In this document: positions 16,901-24,447 of the stretch, piece after piece
Numbering within the stretch: position 1 is the first letter of the stretch
Layout of the letters: every line of letters starts with the position of its first letter
Origin: Solobacterium moorei
GTDB taxonomy: Bacteria > Bacillota_I > Bacilli_A > Erysipelotrichales > Erysipelotrichaceae
Direction: 5' to 3'
Assembly: GCF_036323475.1 (NCBI RefSeq)
Contig: NZ_AP028934.1
Location: 2,232,001-2,296,000 of the forward strand
DNA length: 64,000 nt
Notes under the pieces: model-generated
Database searches by the model: none
What the model saw: the letters and a program-made list of their open reading frames with translations, nothing else
Told to the model about the DNA's origin: nothing
Position numbers and translations under genes: made by a program

Positions 16901-17258
16901 ATCTATTTCCATCATTATAATAAAATTCTTCCCCATCATATTCCTGTAAACCTTGGGCAAGTAGACCGTTGATAAATAGATGTTCACCATTTCCATCTAC
17001 ACCCATACCAGTTAAACGTTCGCCATTTTTATAGAACAGGTAATAATAGCCATCTACCGTCGGGTTGTGAACTACCCAGCCATTAGCTAGAGCACCATTT
17101 ACATAATATAATGGTTTTGGACTTACAATTCTTGACTGTCTACTAACATATTTAGCAACATTAGTTGCATGAACCTCATATAATTTTGCGGTTGAAGAGC
17201 AAAAAACAGATGCGATCATCAATTTCGCAAAAATGTTCATTGGTGTAATCTTTCTCAT
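13956..17258 (-). CDS. Secreted GH73 beta-N-acetylglucosaminidase with long repeat array
   Basis: 1100 aa. An N-terminal signal peptide (MRKITPMNIFAKLMIASVFC..., cleavage likely after VHA), then about 900 residues of repeats, then a C-terminal LytN-type glucosaminidase (about 955-1100) with catalytic Glu in AQAILESNWGRSS and the YHNYFGLKAG motif. It should cut peptidoglycan glycan strands during growth or separation. Each repeat of about 65-75 aa has the pattern ANGW-V-H-PPVDG-YYLFYK-GERLTG-G-DGNGEHLFINGLLAQG; aromatic/Gly repeats of this style usually tether proteins to the wall. Four units of 139 aa are almost identical. It is flanked on both sides by identical IS30 copies and has its own sigma-A promoter. 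Confidence 0.85.
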   Translation of the reverse strand: MRKITPMNIFAKLMIASVFCSSTAKLYEVHATNVAKYVSRQSRIVSPKPLYYVNGALANGWVVHNPTVDGYYYLFYKNGERLTGMGVDGNGEHLFINGLLAQGLQEYDGEEFYYNDGNRYTGFVDNLYYVNGALANGWVVHKPPVDGYYYLFYKDGERLTGMGTDGNGEHLFINGLLAQGLQTFAGQERIYKDGNYANGWVNGIYAINGYYAHGWVVHNPPVDGQYYLFYKYGVRLTGKGTDGNGEHLFINGLLAQGLQEYAGGKRCYVDGNLANGWIFHKEPIDGKYYLFYKDGERLTGMGTDGNGEHLFINGLLAQGLQTFAGQERIYKDGNYANGWVNGIYAINGYYAHGWVVHNPPVDGQYYLFYKYGVRLTGKGTDGNGEHLFINGLLAQGLQEYAGGKRCYVDGNLANGWIFHKEPIDGKYYLFYKDGERLTGMGTDGNGEHLFINGLLAQGLQTFAGQERIYKDGNYANGWVNGIYAINGYYAHGWVVHNPPVDGQYYLFYKYGVRLTGKGTDGNGEHLFINGLLAQGLQEYAGGKRCYVDGNLANGWIFHKEPIDGKYYLFYKDGERLTGMGTDGNGEHLFINGLLAQGLQTFAGQERIYKDGNYANGWVNGIYAINGYYAHGWVVHNPPVDGQYYLFYKYGVRLTGKGTDGNGEHLFINGLLAQGLQEYAGGKRCYVDGNLANGWIFHKEPIDGKYYLFYKDGERLTGMGTDGNGEHLFINGLLAQGYNYYNGQYCFYRDGNVVNTYNDKYYVNGSVANGWIFHKEPIDGKYYLFYKDGERLTGMGTDGNGEHLFINGLLAQGMQNYPNAYRLYEDGNLVTGFRKNKYYLNGSAANGWVVHKPPVDGYYYLFYKDGERLTGMGTDGNGEHLFINGLLAQGLQTFAGQERIYKDGNYANGWVNGIYAINGYYANGWVKTDSGEEIYFIYGKNASPKTLRENYTNEEFIQVIAYYVRKYSAQYGIKVNSGIIAQAILESNWGRSSLSAKYHNYFGLKAGPYWKGKSVNMATQEEYVPGTYTNVRDNFRVYNSIEEGVRGYFEFTKFPNYAKIKTATTPEEYLTYIKQAGYATSSTYVQNTLRVVNTYNLTKYD
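15052..16719 (-). repeat. Four tandem 417-bp repeats inside the glucosaminidase gene
   Basis: The landmark CCATTGGCAAGATTACC recurs at 15181, 15598, 16015 and 16432, exactly 417 bp (139 codons) apart. The copies differ at very few bases. Each unit has two related half-units (TFAGQERIYKDGN type and EYAGGKRCYVDGN type). Diverged half-units lie on both sides. The near identity points to recent unequal exchange. Confidence 0.95.
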
Positions 17259-17309
17259 TCCTTCAATCCCTCACTTTATAAGTATTTAAATATATGCTAT
17301 TACGAAAGT

Positions 17310-17339
17310 ATTTTATTATCAACGAATCGCTGTTGTCAA
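17310..17339 (-). promoter_or_regulatory. Sigma-A promoter of the glucosaminidase gene
   Basis: On the minus strand TTGACA (17334-17339), 18 bp, TAAAAT (17310-17315), then SD GAGGG before ATG 17258. The IS30 copy 2 ends 30 bp upstream, so this promoter was spared. Confidence 0.7.
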
Positions 17340-17368
17340 ATTTACCTATATAAGAATTGATTCGCTTT

Positions 17369-19016
17369 CCTCAATTATTTTTGAAAGTTCCTCTTTTGAT
17401 TTTATTATTGGTGAAGGTTCCCTTTTTTAATATGATGTCTTTAGAGATGGTGCTGGCAGTTCAAGAAAGGAGGCAATCATATGGTTGCCAGCGGTTATAA
17501 ACATCTATCTTTAGAAGAACGTAAATCTATAGAAGTTCTATTGAATCATTCCGACATCAAACTCAAACAGATAGCACTCTCTATCAATCATTCACAGAAA
17601 TGCGTACGTGAAGAAATCAGAGCACACAGGGTCGTACGTGTCCACTCGAATAAGACGAACAAATGTGGACGGCAAGATTCTTGTAAGAAACATCGCTTAT
17701 GCACATATTGCATAAGCGGTGATTGTAAGTCTTGTAAGCATAAGGACTGCAACGAGCTATGTGATGACTTCGTCTCATATCCCGTTTGCGAGAGAATAGA
17801 GCGATTCCCTTATGTCTGTTCAGGTTGTCCTGACATACATAAATGTCATCTTCCCAAGTACTTCTACATCGCACGAATAGCACAGGATAAATATACGCAA
17901 GACAAATTAGAATGGAGGTCCGGACCTCGCAAGAGCGAAGCAGAAATGAAATCTATCGTGGAGGCATTTCAAAATAATATTCCTAAAAAGCAATCCATCG
18001 ATACGATTATCCATACTAACGACCTGAATATATCCGCCTCTACTGCATATAGATACATTCGTGAGCACCAGATTCCCGGGATTTCAAACATCGACCTAAA
18101 ACGTCAGGTACGCTACACGCAACGCAGTTCTTCAAGGCATCATCCTATATCGATTGACTACGATTTCCTCGAAGGACGCAAATACGAGGACTTCCTAGCA
18201 GCCCTAGAAACAGCAGGACCAGATGTAAACGTATGGGAAATGGATACGATCATCGGGAAGAAAGGGAGCGATGAGAAGTGTGTACTGAGCCTGTTACACA
18301 GACGTTCCAATCTTCAATTATATTTTCTCTTACGACACAAGAATATGTTTGAGGTAACGTATCTATTTGATACTATCAAAAGTTTCTTAGGCATCGACTT
18401 ATTCAAAGATACGTTCACTATCATACTCACCGATAATGGCACTGAGTTCCATGATCCACTATCGCTTGAGACAGACCCTGAAACGGGAGAAAAACTCATC
18501 AGTATCTATTTCGCAAGGCCTAGACGTTCTGATGACAAAGGCAAATGTGAAAAGAACCACGAGCACTTCAGAGAGAAGATTCCAAAAGGATGCAGTATGA
18601 ACAGCCTTACAAAATACGACATCAATTTCGTATCAAATCAGGTAAATAATTATGTACGCAGGAAGTTAAATTACCAATCACCCTACAGCATTGCCAAACT
18701 AGTACTAAACGAAAAGGTGTTAGAACTAAACCGCCTTCATCCCATTTCACCCAAGGCAGTTGATCTAACACCTATCCTCCATTAGCATCAGACCCTAACA
18801 GCACCATCTCTTTATATTCAAAGGGAGCTTTCAAGAGAAATTCAAAAAAATTTCATTTGAAAGTATACTTTTCGTGCGGTCAAAATGCCCAATATCTATT
18901 TAGATTATAGCTTAAAATATATAAATTCAAAACCTGTAAATGGAAAAGCGCCCTAATTGGGGTCACTTCAATAAAGGGCACTTTCGTTAAAAGGGAGCTT
19001 TCACTGAAAATTGAGC
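17369..19016 (+). mobile_element. IS30-family element, copy 2
   Basis: Same ends as copy 1 (CCTCAATT, AATTGAGC), flanked by its own 13-bp repeat ATTGATTCGCTTT (17356-17368 and 19017-19029). It is 15 bp longer than copy 1 because of an insertion near 18958-18973 in the non-coding right end. The right 230 bp (18786-19016) carry no gene, and 19030-19083 is plain A/T-rich spacer. Confidence 0.9.
17481..18785 (+). CDS. IS30-family transposase, copy 2
   Basis: 434 aa, identical in protein to the gene at 12307, with the same HTH, Cys-rich block and DDE residues (VWEMDTII, LTDNGTEF, CEKNHEH). The same SD precedes it. It is complete. The two copies are direct repeats and could recombine to delete the glucosaminidase gene between them. 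Confidence 0.93.
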   Translation: MVASGYKHLSLEERKSIEVLLNHSDIKLKQIALSINHSQKCVREEIRAHRVVRVHSNKTNKCGRQDSCKKHRLCTYCISGDCKSCKHKDCNELCDDFVSYPVCERIERFPYVCSGCPDIHKCHLPKYFYIARIAQDKYTQDKLEWRSGPRKSEAEMKSIVEAFQNNIPKKQSIDTIIHTNDLNISASTAYRYIREHQIPGISNIDLKRQVRYTQRSSSRHHPISIDYDFLEGRKYEDFLAALETAGPDVNVWEMDTIIGKKGSDEKCVLSLLHRRSNLQLYFLLRHKNMFEVTYLFDTIKSFLGIDLFKDTFTIILTDNGTEFHDPLSLETDPETGEKLISIYFARPRRSDDKGKCEKNHEHFREKIPKGCSMNSLTKYDINFVSNQVNNYVRRKLNYQSPYSIAKLVLNEKVLELNRLHPISPKAVDLTPILH

Positions 19017-19083
19017 ATTGATTCGCTTTATCAAATTTTATTTAAATACAACATAAGAAGTGTAAATACTCAATCCCTATGAA

Positions 19084-19796
19084 AATAACAATCCGCACGT
19101 ATAACGTGCGGTTTTTAGGCTACCCTATAAGGGCCTTTACCACACTTCGACCCTTAAGGGTCTTGTGTAAAAGACCGACAACCGTGTTTGCACACTATGG
19201 CTTACCCTTTAAAAGGGTCTACATATTCTTTTTTACTTAGATTATCCTGTATCATATCTTCTTTTTCTTGATTTCGGATATATTCTTCTACTACCTTCGT
19301 ATTTAGTCCTACCGTACTTATATAGTAACCCTTCGCCCAAAAGTTTCGATTGCCATATTTATATTTTAAATTTGCATGTTTCTCAAATATCATCAACGAT
19401 GATTTGCCTTTCAAGTATCCCATGAAACTTGATACCGCTATCTTTACCAACATATGTATATGATCTCTTATTGCATGTGCTTCTATCATTTCTACATCTT
19501 TATATGCACACAACTGTCTCAATATCCCTCCTATATCTGCTCTTAATTTTCCATAAATTGCCTTTCTTCTATACTTTGATATGAACACAATATGATACTT
19601 ACAGTTCCATCTCGTGTGTGATAAACTTGAATCGTCATTTGGCTTTGTTGCCATTGATATCTCCTCCTTATATTTTGAATTTCGGTTGTCAGCCTTATTC
19701 AATTATATACGGAGGCTTTTTTCATCGCTTAAGCTTTTCCCTTCTCATACGCTTAGCGTATGGTTATTATAGGAAACTTCGTTTCCTATAGTAAAA
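19084..19796 (-). mobile_element. IS200/IS605-type element, copy 2
   Basis: Homologous end to end with 10927-11651, including subterminal hairpins, with scattered substitutions and a 12-bp deletion in tnpA. It lies between IS30 copy 2 and the stop codon of the NTase-CobD fusion gene, about 8 bp from that stop, so the gene is spared. Confidence 0.85.
19202..19654 (-). CDS. tnpA: IS200-type TnpA, copy 2, with 4-residue deletion
   Basis: 150 aa. HUH motif RDHIHMLVK is present, but the following IPPK of copy 1 is missing (12-nt in-frame deletion). Tyr in VVEEYIRNQ is intact. The deletion abuts the active-site strand, so activity may be reduced; the frame itself is open. SD AAGGAGGAG precedes the ATG as in copy 1. 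Confidence 0.9.
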   Translation of the reverse strand: MATKPNDDSSLSHTRWNCKYHIVFISKYRRKAIYGKLRADIGGILRQLCAYKDVEMIEAHAIRDHIHMLVKIAVSSFMGYLKGKSSLMIFEKHANLKYKYGNRNFWAKGYYISTVGLNTKVVEEYIRNQEKEDMIQDNLSKKEYVDPFKG

Positions 19797-19804
19797 AATC
19801 TAGA

Positions 19805-21625
19805 TTAGGAACATCTAGATTCATAATACGATTTGATTGCTTTCACAAAGACAGCATTGTCAAATTCATCTCTAATTGCAACTCGTATAAATTGCTTATT
19901 GAGCCAACTTATCTTTGGCGTCAAATCTTTTATAAAAATATTCTTTTCAAGCATTGATATACACAAGTCTTTTGAAGTACCTTTCAGAACTTCTATCGTT
20001 ACGTAGTTAGCTTCACTAGGAATAACTCTAAACTCCTTTACTTCTTGAAGATCATCTACAAAAACTTTTCTTGCATGCTTTATATTTTCCAAAGCGGCTG
20101 CGTAATCTTTCTTATATTTTTCGTAAATTTGCAGATAAAATTCTCCAAACGAATTAATATTCCAAATAGAAACATCCTTTTTGATATGCTCAATCAAATT
20201 AGTATTTGACGTACATAGCACACCTAATCTTACACCAGGAACTCCATATGATTTTGAGATACTCTTTACAACAATCAGCTTGTCATATAAATTTAAGTAC
20301 TGCTCATCTATGAAGGATGAATCTTCTTCCTCGGCAAAATCCACGAAACTTTCATCAAGTATAAAAGTAATATCTTTTTCCTTACACCAATTCAAAAGTT
20401 CAAGTACACCAGCTTTTCTTATATAGTTCCCTGTTGGATTATCAGGGTTAATCAGCACCAATGTCTTGATATCCTTATCGGAATAAAACTGTATTAAATC
20501 ACTTGCATCATAGCGAAAATCATCATTATTTGGAATATAGATAATTTCATTTAACTTATCATATCTATTTGGATATTCTTCAAATGTTGGTCTTATAAAG
20601 CCAACATTCCCTTGCAATGTTCCCATGACAGATTTAATTAGTTCTGCAGCGCCATTTCCAACCACAATCTTATCAATAGAAACCCCAAATATTTTTGCAC
20701 ATAATGATGAATTTACCTTCAATCCTGAAGGATACTGCTCCAAGAGAGTTTTAAAACTATACTGAAACTCGTCAATCATCTTTTGAGGAGGGAAATACGG
20801 ATTTACAAGATAACAGAAGTCTAGAAGTTTTGGATATCTCCAATATCCACCATATCTTGCTTGAAATTTTTCAAGCTTCTCTTCATTTTTTGAAAAGATA
20901 GAACTTGCAATATCTAAATCTTGTTCATCATCAATTTCATACCACTTAACACTATCATCAATGCATTTCGCTTCAATATGATTCTTGCCAAGCCCGATTA
21001 TTATTTTTAAAACAGCTTCATAGTAATCGTTCTTTCCATTTGTACTCATAAATGCCTCTAAAAATGGAAAATATATTTTTGACGAGAAATCTTTAGAGAA
21101 TTTATAAATATTGATTGTTTTATAGTATTGATTAGCATCATGAAAGTTGAATTCTTTTCCTGATACAAACTCTAAAATTTCTTCTTTTTCGTTTATTTTG
21201 AGGCAAGTACCATCCATCCATGGTTCATATTTTGCTACTAATGCTAAATTAGCTCTAGTATCATTTAAAATTGTATCAATCATCTCATCGTTAAAGATAA
21301 GATCCGATTCTAATGTTATTGTATCTTCCTTTATCATTTCATCTTTAGCAAGATACATAGAGTAGATATTATTGGTCTTATCATAAATATCGTTGTTGAT
21401 AAAAAGAATTTCTGTATTTAGTTTTAGACTGTTTATATATTGGATAAAGAAATCACTCTTATAGCCTGTAACCACAATGATTCTTGACAAATTTTTAGAA
21501 TCCAAAATACGTAACATTCTTTCAATTAAAGAAATACCATTTACTTCAACCATTGATTTAGTGTTATTTTCAGTTAGTTTTTTTAATCGACTGCCCATTC
21601 CAGCAGCTAATATTAATCCTTGCAT
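19805..21625 (-). CDS. Cytidylyltransferase (LicC-like) fused to CobD-like PLP decarboxylase/aminotransferase
   Basis: 606 aa, two domains. Residues 1-240 are a sugar/choline-phosphate nucleotidyltransferase: LILAAGMGSRLKKLTENNTK, then NNIYSMYLAKDE, LESDLIF and the LicC-like end WYEIDDEQDLDIA. Residues 250-606 are a fold-I PLP enzyme beginning ARYGGYWRYPKLLDFCYLVN, the hGG...lDFs.NiNP pattern of CobD, with INPDNPTGNYI, ILDESFVDF, PLP-Lys in KSISKSYGVPGVRLG and RVAIR. CobD decarboxylates threonine phosphate, and relatives decarboxylate serine phosphate to phosphoethanolamine. I infer that it makes and activates phosphoethanolamine (CDP-ethanolamine). A HisC-type aminotransferase plus another nucleotidyl substrate is the alternative. 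SD AAGGAT; 10 bp after the DUF1015 gene. Confidence 0.75.
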   Translation of the reverse strand: MQGLILAAGMGSRLKKLTENNTKSMVEVNGISLIERMLRILDSKNLSRIIVVTGYKSDFFIQYINSLKLNTEILFINNDIYDKTNNIYSMYLAKDEMIKEDTITLESDLIFNDEMIDTILNDTRANLALVAKYEPWMDGTCLKINEKEEILEFVSGKEFNFHDANQYYKTINIYKFSKDFSSKIYFPFLEAFMSTNGKNDYYEAVLKIIIGLGKNHIEAKCIDDSVKWYEIDDEQDLDIASSIFSKNEEKLEKFQARYGGYWRYPKLLDFCYLVNPYFPPQKMIDEFQYSFKTLLEQYPSGLKVNSSLCAKIFGVSIDKIVVGNGAAELIKSVMGTLQGNVGFIRPTFEEYPNRYDKLNEIIYIPNNDDFRYDASDLIQFYSDKDIKTLVLINPDNPTGNYIRKAGVLELLNWCKEKDITFILDESFVDFAEEEDSSFIDEQYLNLYDKLIVVKSISKSYGVPGVRLGVLCTSNTNLIEHIKKDVSIWNINSFGEFYLQIYEKYKKDYAAALENIKHARKVFVDDLQEVKEFRVIPSEANYVTIEVLKGTSKDLCISMLEKNIFIKDLTPKISWLNKQFIRVAIRDEFDNAVFVKAIKSYYESRCS

Positions 21626-21635
21626 ATCATTATCC

Positions 21636-22679
21636 TTATCTATATTTATTAAAAATCAAAAATGACGGGAATTTTGGGATGAAACATGTCGACTTAGGAG
21701 GTAGTATACATCCACTGTCTGAAAGATGAGAAAATTCTTCTAGAGATAATGCTGTAACTTCCAACAAGACATCCTTACTATCTAGATTCTTTCTCTTATT
21801 CTCTAAGTCATATTCCATCACATACTCAACATTAGAGAAATTTAAAATTCTAAACGCTGTTGAAATAATCTGTGTATTCAATCTATAAACGTCATTATTC
21901 CAAAATAAATCACCCTCTACAACTTTTAATTTTACTAAGAATGAATCATCCTGATATGTAATTTTGACATATCCTTTCGACAATTCACCATCAGGTAAAA
22001 CCCCAAGCATATTTACCATAAAATTCTTCGCTTTTTCAAAAGAGGAGGCATCAACGTTTTTTATAACTCTATTGATTGGTAAAATCTTGATTTCTGAAAA
22101 TCCCAAAAAGCAAGTTAGGATACTTTTTTTATTACGTACCATTGATGTTGTATATAGACGATGATGCCCATCTGCTACATACATTGTTTCAATATCATCA
22201 TACTGTTCTAGTATCTTTTTTGCTTCATCACCAATAAATTTAAACAAGGTGATTTGTTCATACTCATATTTCTGGGCAAATGTCCCTGATGACACAATTT
22301 CTTTTAAATCTATCTTTTTTTGATGTGTCACCAAAACAGGTGCAGTCTCAGCGTTATAAATGTGAGAATTTGCAATCATTCCTTGTACAGTATCTGGCAG
22401 AATCAATTCATGGCATTTGATTCTTTCATCCACATACTCTTCGATTGGAAGAGATGCAACTAAACCATAAGAGCCATTACAATTAAATATATATATACAT
22501 TCAAGATTCTTCTCTATGCTTTGTTCATTTAACTTCTTTTTTTTACTTTCAGAAAGAAATAGAGTATTCTCATCAAAATTTATTTTTCCATCTTTAATAT
22601 TTGCTAAATTTATAAAATCTGAATCATAAATATTACCAGAGATATTTACATAACTTTCCTTTATCAAGTCTATTTTCAT
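21636..22679 (-). CDS. DUF1015 (COG4198) protein, possible small-molecule kinase
   Basis: 347 aa with the family marks TMYVADGHHRLYTTSM in the middle and PPKSTCFIPKFPSFLIF at the C-terminus. DUF1015 is functionally uncharacterised as far as I know. Its ADGHHR motif resembles the ParB/sulfiredoxin-fold group that includes the SbnI/SerK free-serine kinases, and DUF1015 genes are often near serine biosynthesis genes. With the CobD-like decarboxylase/cytidylyltransferase 10 bp downstream, a role in making O-phosphoserine is an attractive inference, not proof. The IS30 at 22765 lies 86 bp upstream and separates it from the rest of the polysaccharide operon. SD TTGGAGA. Confidence 0.7.
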   Translation of the reverse strand: MKIDLIKESYVNISGNIYDSDFINLANIKDGKINFDENTLFLSESKKKKLNEQSIEKNLECIYIFNCNGSYGLVASLPIEEYVDERIKCHELILPDTVQGMIANSHIYNAETAPVLVTHQKKIDLKEIVSSGTFAQKYEYEQITLFKFIGDEAKKILEQYDDIETMYVADGHHRLYTTSMVRNKKSILTCFLGFSEIKILPINRVIKNVDASSFEKAKNFMVNMLGVLPDGELSKGYVKITYQDDSFLVKLKVVEGDLFWNNDVYRLNTQIISTAFRILNFSNVEYVMEYDLENKRKNLDSKDVLLEVTALSLEEFSHLSDSGCILPPKSTCFIPKFPSFLIFNKYR

Positions 22680-22764
22680 TTCTAATCTCCAAAAAATTAT
22701 TCGTAATGATTATATCATAAATAAATGTGTTTATTGCACTTCCAACCGCTGATTTTATAGACAG

Positions 22765-24293
22765 TTAAGTTTCAACATAAACGCAACACTCTGTTGCGTT
22801 AACATGTGACATGTTATCTTTATTCCTGTGTATCCGTTGGACTCCTATTTTAGATACCAGGAGAAAACATTTATGTCAGGTAAACATTTCACACTCGAAG
22901 ACCGTATCAATATCCTTATGCATGTCAGACAAAATCATTCCATGCGCATGATAGCTGCCGCTTTGAATGCCTCTGCTTCTACTGTTTCCAGAGAACTTGA
23001 AAAGCATAGGATCCTTGATGAATACTCTGTCTTTCATCCTCTCGCTCCTACCTGCAGCCGAATCATGAAGGCCCCTTGGGTATGCAATGGCTGTCCTCGT
23101 TTCTCTGCATGCAAAAAGAGAAAGTATCGCTACATCCCTGCACAGGCACATAGTGCTTATGAATCTACTCTTCATCTGTCTAGAGAGAAGATCCGTACTG
23201 GGGAAAAAGGTCTGAGATTTCTCGATAATCTCGTCACACCTTTGATTCGTGACCAAAGGCAAACCGTCGCCCACGTATTCTCCACTCATGGCGAACAGAT
23301 GGGAATATCCCGTTCTACTTTTTACCGCTATGTCAATGACAATAAACTCACCATCCGCAATATAGATCTTCCCAAGCGAGTTCGCTATCCGCTCTCCAAA
23401 AAGAATATCAAACGTGGCGATAACACAATGATAGACAATCAATCGTGCCGTGTGGGACGCGATTATACTGCCTTTCAGGAATTCATTGCCCAACATCCGA
23501 AAGCTAATATCGCTGAGATGGATTCCGTCATCGGTAAGAAAGGTGTCGGCGAAAAGGTACTTCTAACCCTACTATTACGTAAGAGTAAATTTATGTTTGC
23601 CTTCCTAAGGAATAGAAATACACAAGCTTCTGTAACAGAAGTATTCGACTACATCCAAAGGAAAATCGGCTTTGCAAGGTTCGCTACTATGTTCCGTGTA
23701 GTGCTTACGGACAACGGTCCTGAATTCAAGGACCCCATTTCCTTGGAACATGGTACACGCAACGTACAGCGCTGTCGTATATTTTATTGTGATTCCCGTG
23801 CTTCCCAACAAAAGGGGCGTATTGAAAAGAATCATGAATATATTCGAAAATATCTGCCCCAAGGAACTTCCTTTAACGACCTTACACAAGAAAAGGTAAA
23901 TCTAATGATGAGCCATATCAATTCCGTCAAGCGTGACTCATTGGATGGTCGTTCACCATTTGAATGTCTCACTAGAGCAGAACTCAAAACAATAAAAAAG
24001 CTTGGATTAACACCAATCGATCCAGATGAAGTCAATCTAAGCCTAGACCTAATTCAATAGGTCCCCGAAGTCCAACGGATACTCGACTTACACAAACTGA
24101 ACTGTTGCGTTTAGTTGACACCTAAACCCTTCAGTTGTTTTCATTGCGCCCAAAAAGCAAGTATCCCTACATAGAAGATACCATATTACCATTAAAAAGA
24201 GTCATTATAGATTAAAAAATCATCTGATAATGACTACATTAGTTCGTTATCTGTTGCCTTTGCTTATCGTGTTGCGTTTACTTTGAAACTTAA
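22765..24293 (+). mobile_element. Second type of IS30-family element with 17-bp target duplication
   Basis: Inverted ends TTAAGTTTCA...AAACGCAACAC (22765 onward) and GTGTTGCGTTTACTTTGAAA (ending 24293), 25 bp with about three mismatches. It is flanked by a perfect 17-bp direct repeat GCTGATTTTATAGACAG (22748-22764 and 24294-24310). It lies in the polysaccharide operon, oriented against it. The 233 bp after its transposase gene (24061-24293) hold no further gene. Confidence 0.9.
22873..24060 (+). CDS. IS30-family transposase (second type)
   Basis: 395 aa from the ATG at 22873 (SD CAGGAG); an upstream in-frame ATG at 22828 lacks an SD. HTH in EDRINILMHVRQNHSMRMIA, a short Cys cluster (CSRIMKAPWVCNGCPRFSAC) and the DDE core with IAEMDSVIGKKG, LTDNGPEF and GRIEKNHEYIR. 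It is clearly related to but distinct from the 434-aa IS30 transposases here. Complete. Confidence 0.92.
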   Translation: MSGKHFTLEDRINILMHVRQNHSMRMIAAALNASASTVSRELEKHRILDEYSVFHPLAPTCSRIMKAPWVCNGCPRFSACKKRKYRYIPAQAHSAYESTLHLSREKIRTGEKGLRFLDNLVTPLIRDQRQTVAHVFSTHGEQMGISRSTFYRYVNDNKLTIRNIDLPKRVRYPLSKKNIKRGDNTMIDNQSCRVGRDYTAFQEFIAQHPKANIAEMDSVIGKKGVGEKVLLTLLLRKSKFMFAFLRNRNTQASVTEVFDYIQRKIGFARFATMFRVVLTDNGPEFKDPISLEHGTRNVQRCRIFYCDSRASQQKGRIEKNHEYIRKYLPQGTSFNDLTQEKVNLMMSHINSVKRDSLDGRSPFECLTRAELKTIKKLGLTPIDPDEVNLSLDLIQ

Positions 24294-24447
24294 GCTGATT
24301 TTATAGACAGTAAAAACCAAGTTATATTTTATCCCACGCAACATTCTCATTCTCAATCAAAAAGGATACCAAGAAATTGTATGTGCACCCACCTCGATAT
24401 CCTTAACTCTACAGTTAAATAAATCACAAATGATTTTTTATGTTGAT
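24294..24447. other. Intergenic remnant between IS30 and glycosyltransferase
   Basis: It contains the right copy of the 17-bp duplication, then A/T-rich sequence to the glycosyltransferase stop. No gene, and no strong terminator or promoter, is visible. Before the insertion the glycosyltransferase and DUF1015 genes were about 220 bp apart. Confidence 0.5.

Noticed and set aside
14505-17100. CRISPR-like array, suggested by regular repeats
   Set aside because: The repeats are in-frame coding units of 417 bp or about 200 bp with no unique spacers. They encode glycine/aromatic-rich protein repeats.
12195-19016. Composite transposon made of two IS30 copies with the glucosaminidase as cargo
   Set aside because: Each IS has its own perfect 13-bp duplication, and the outer flanks (12182-12194 and 19017-19029) do not match each other, so they inserted separately.
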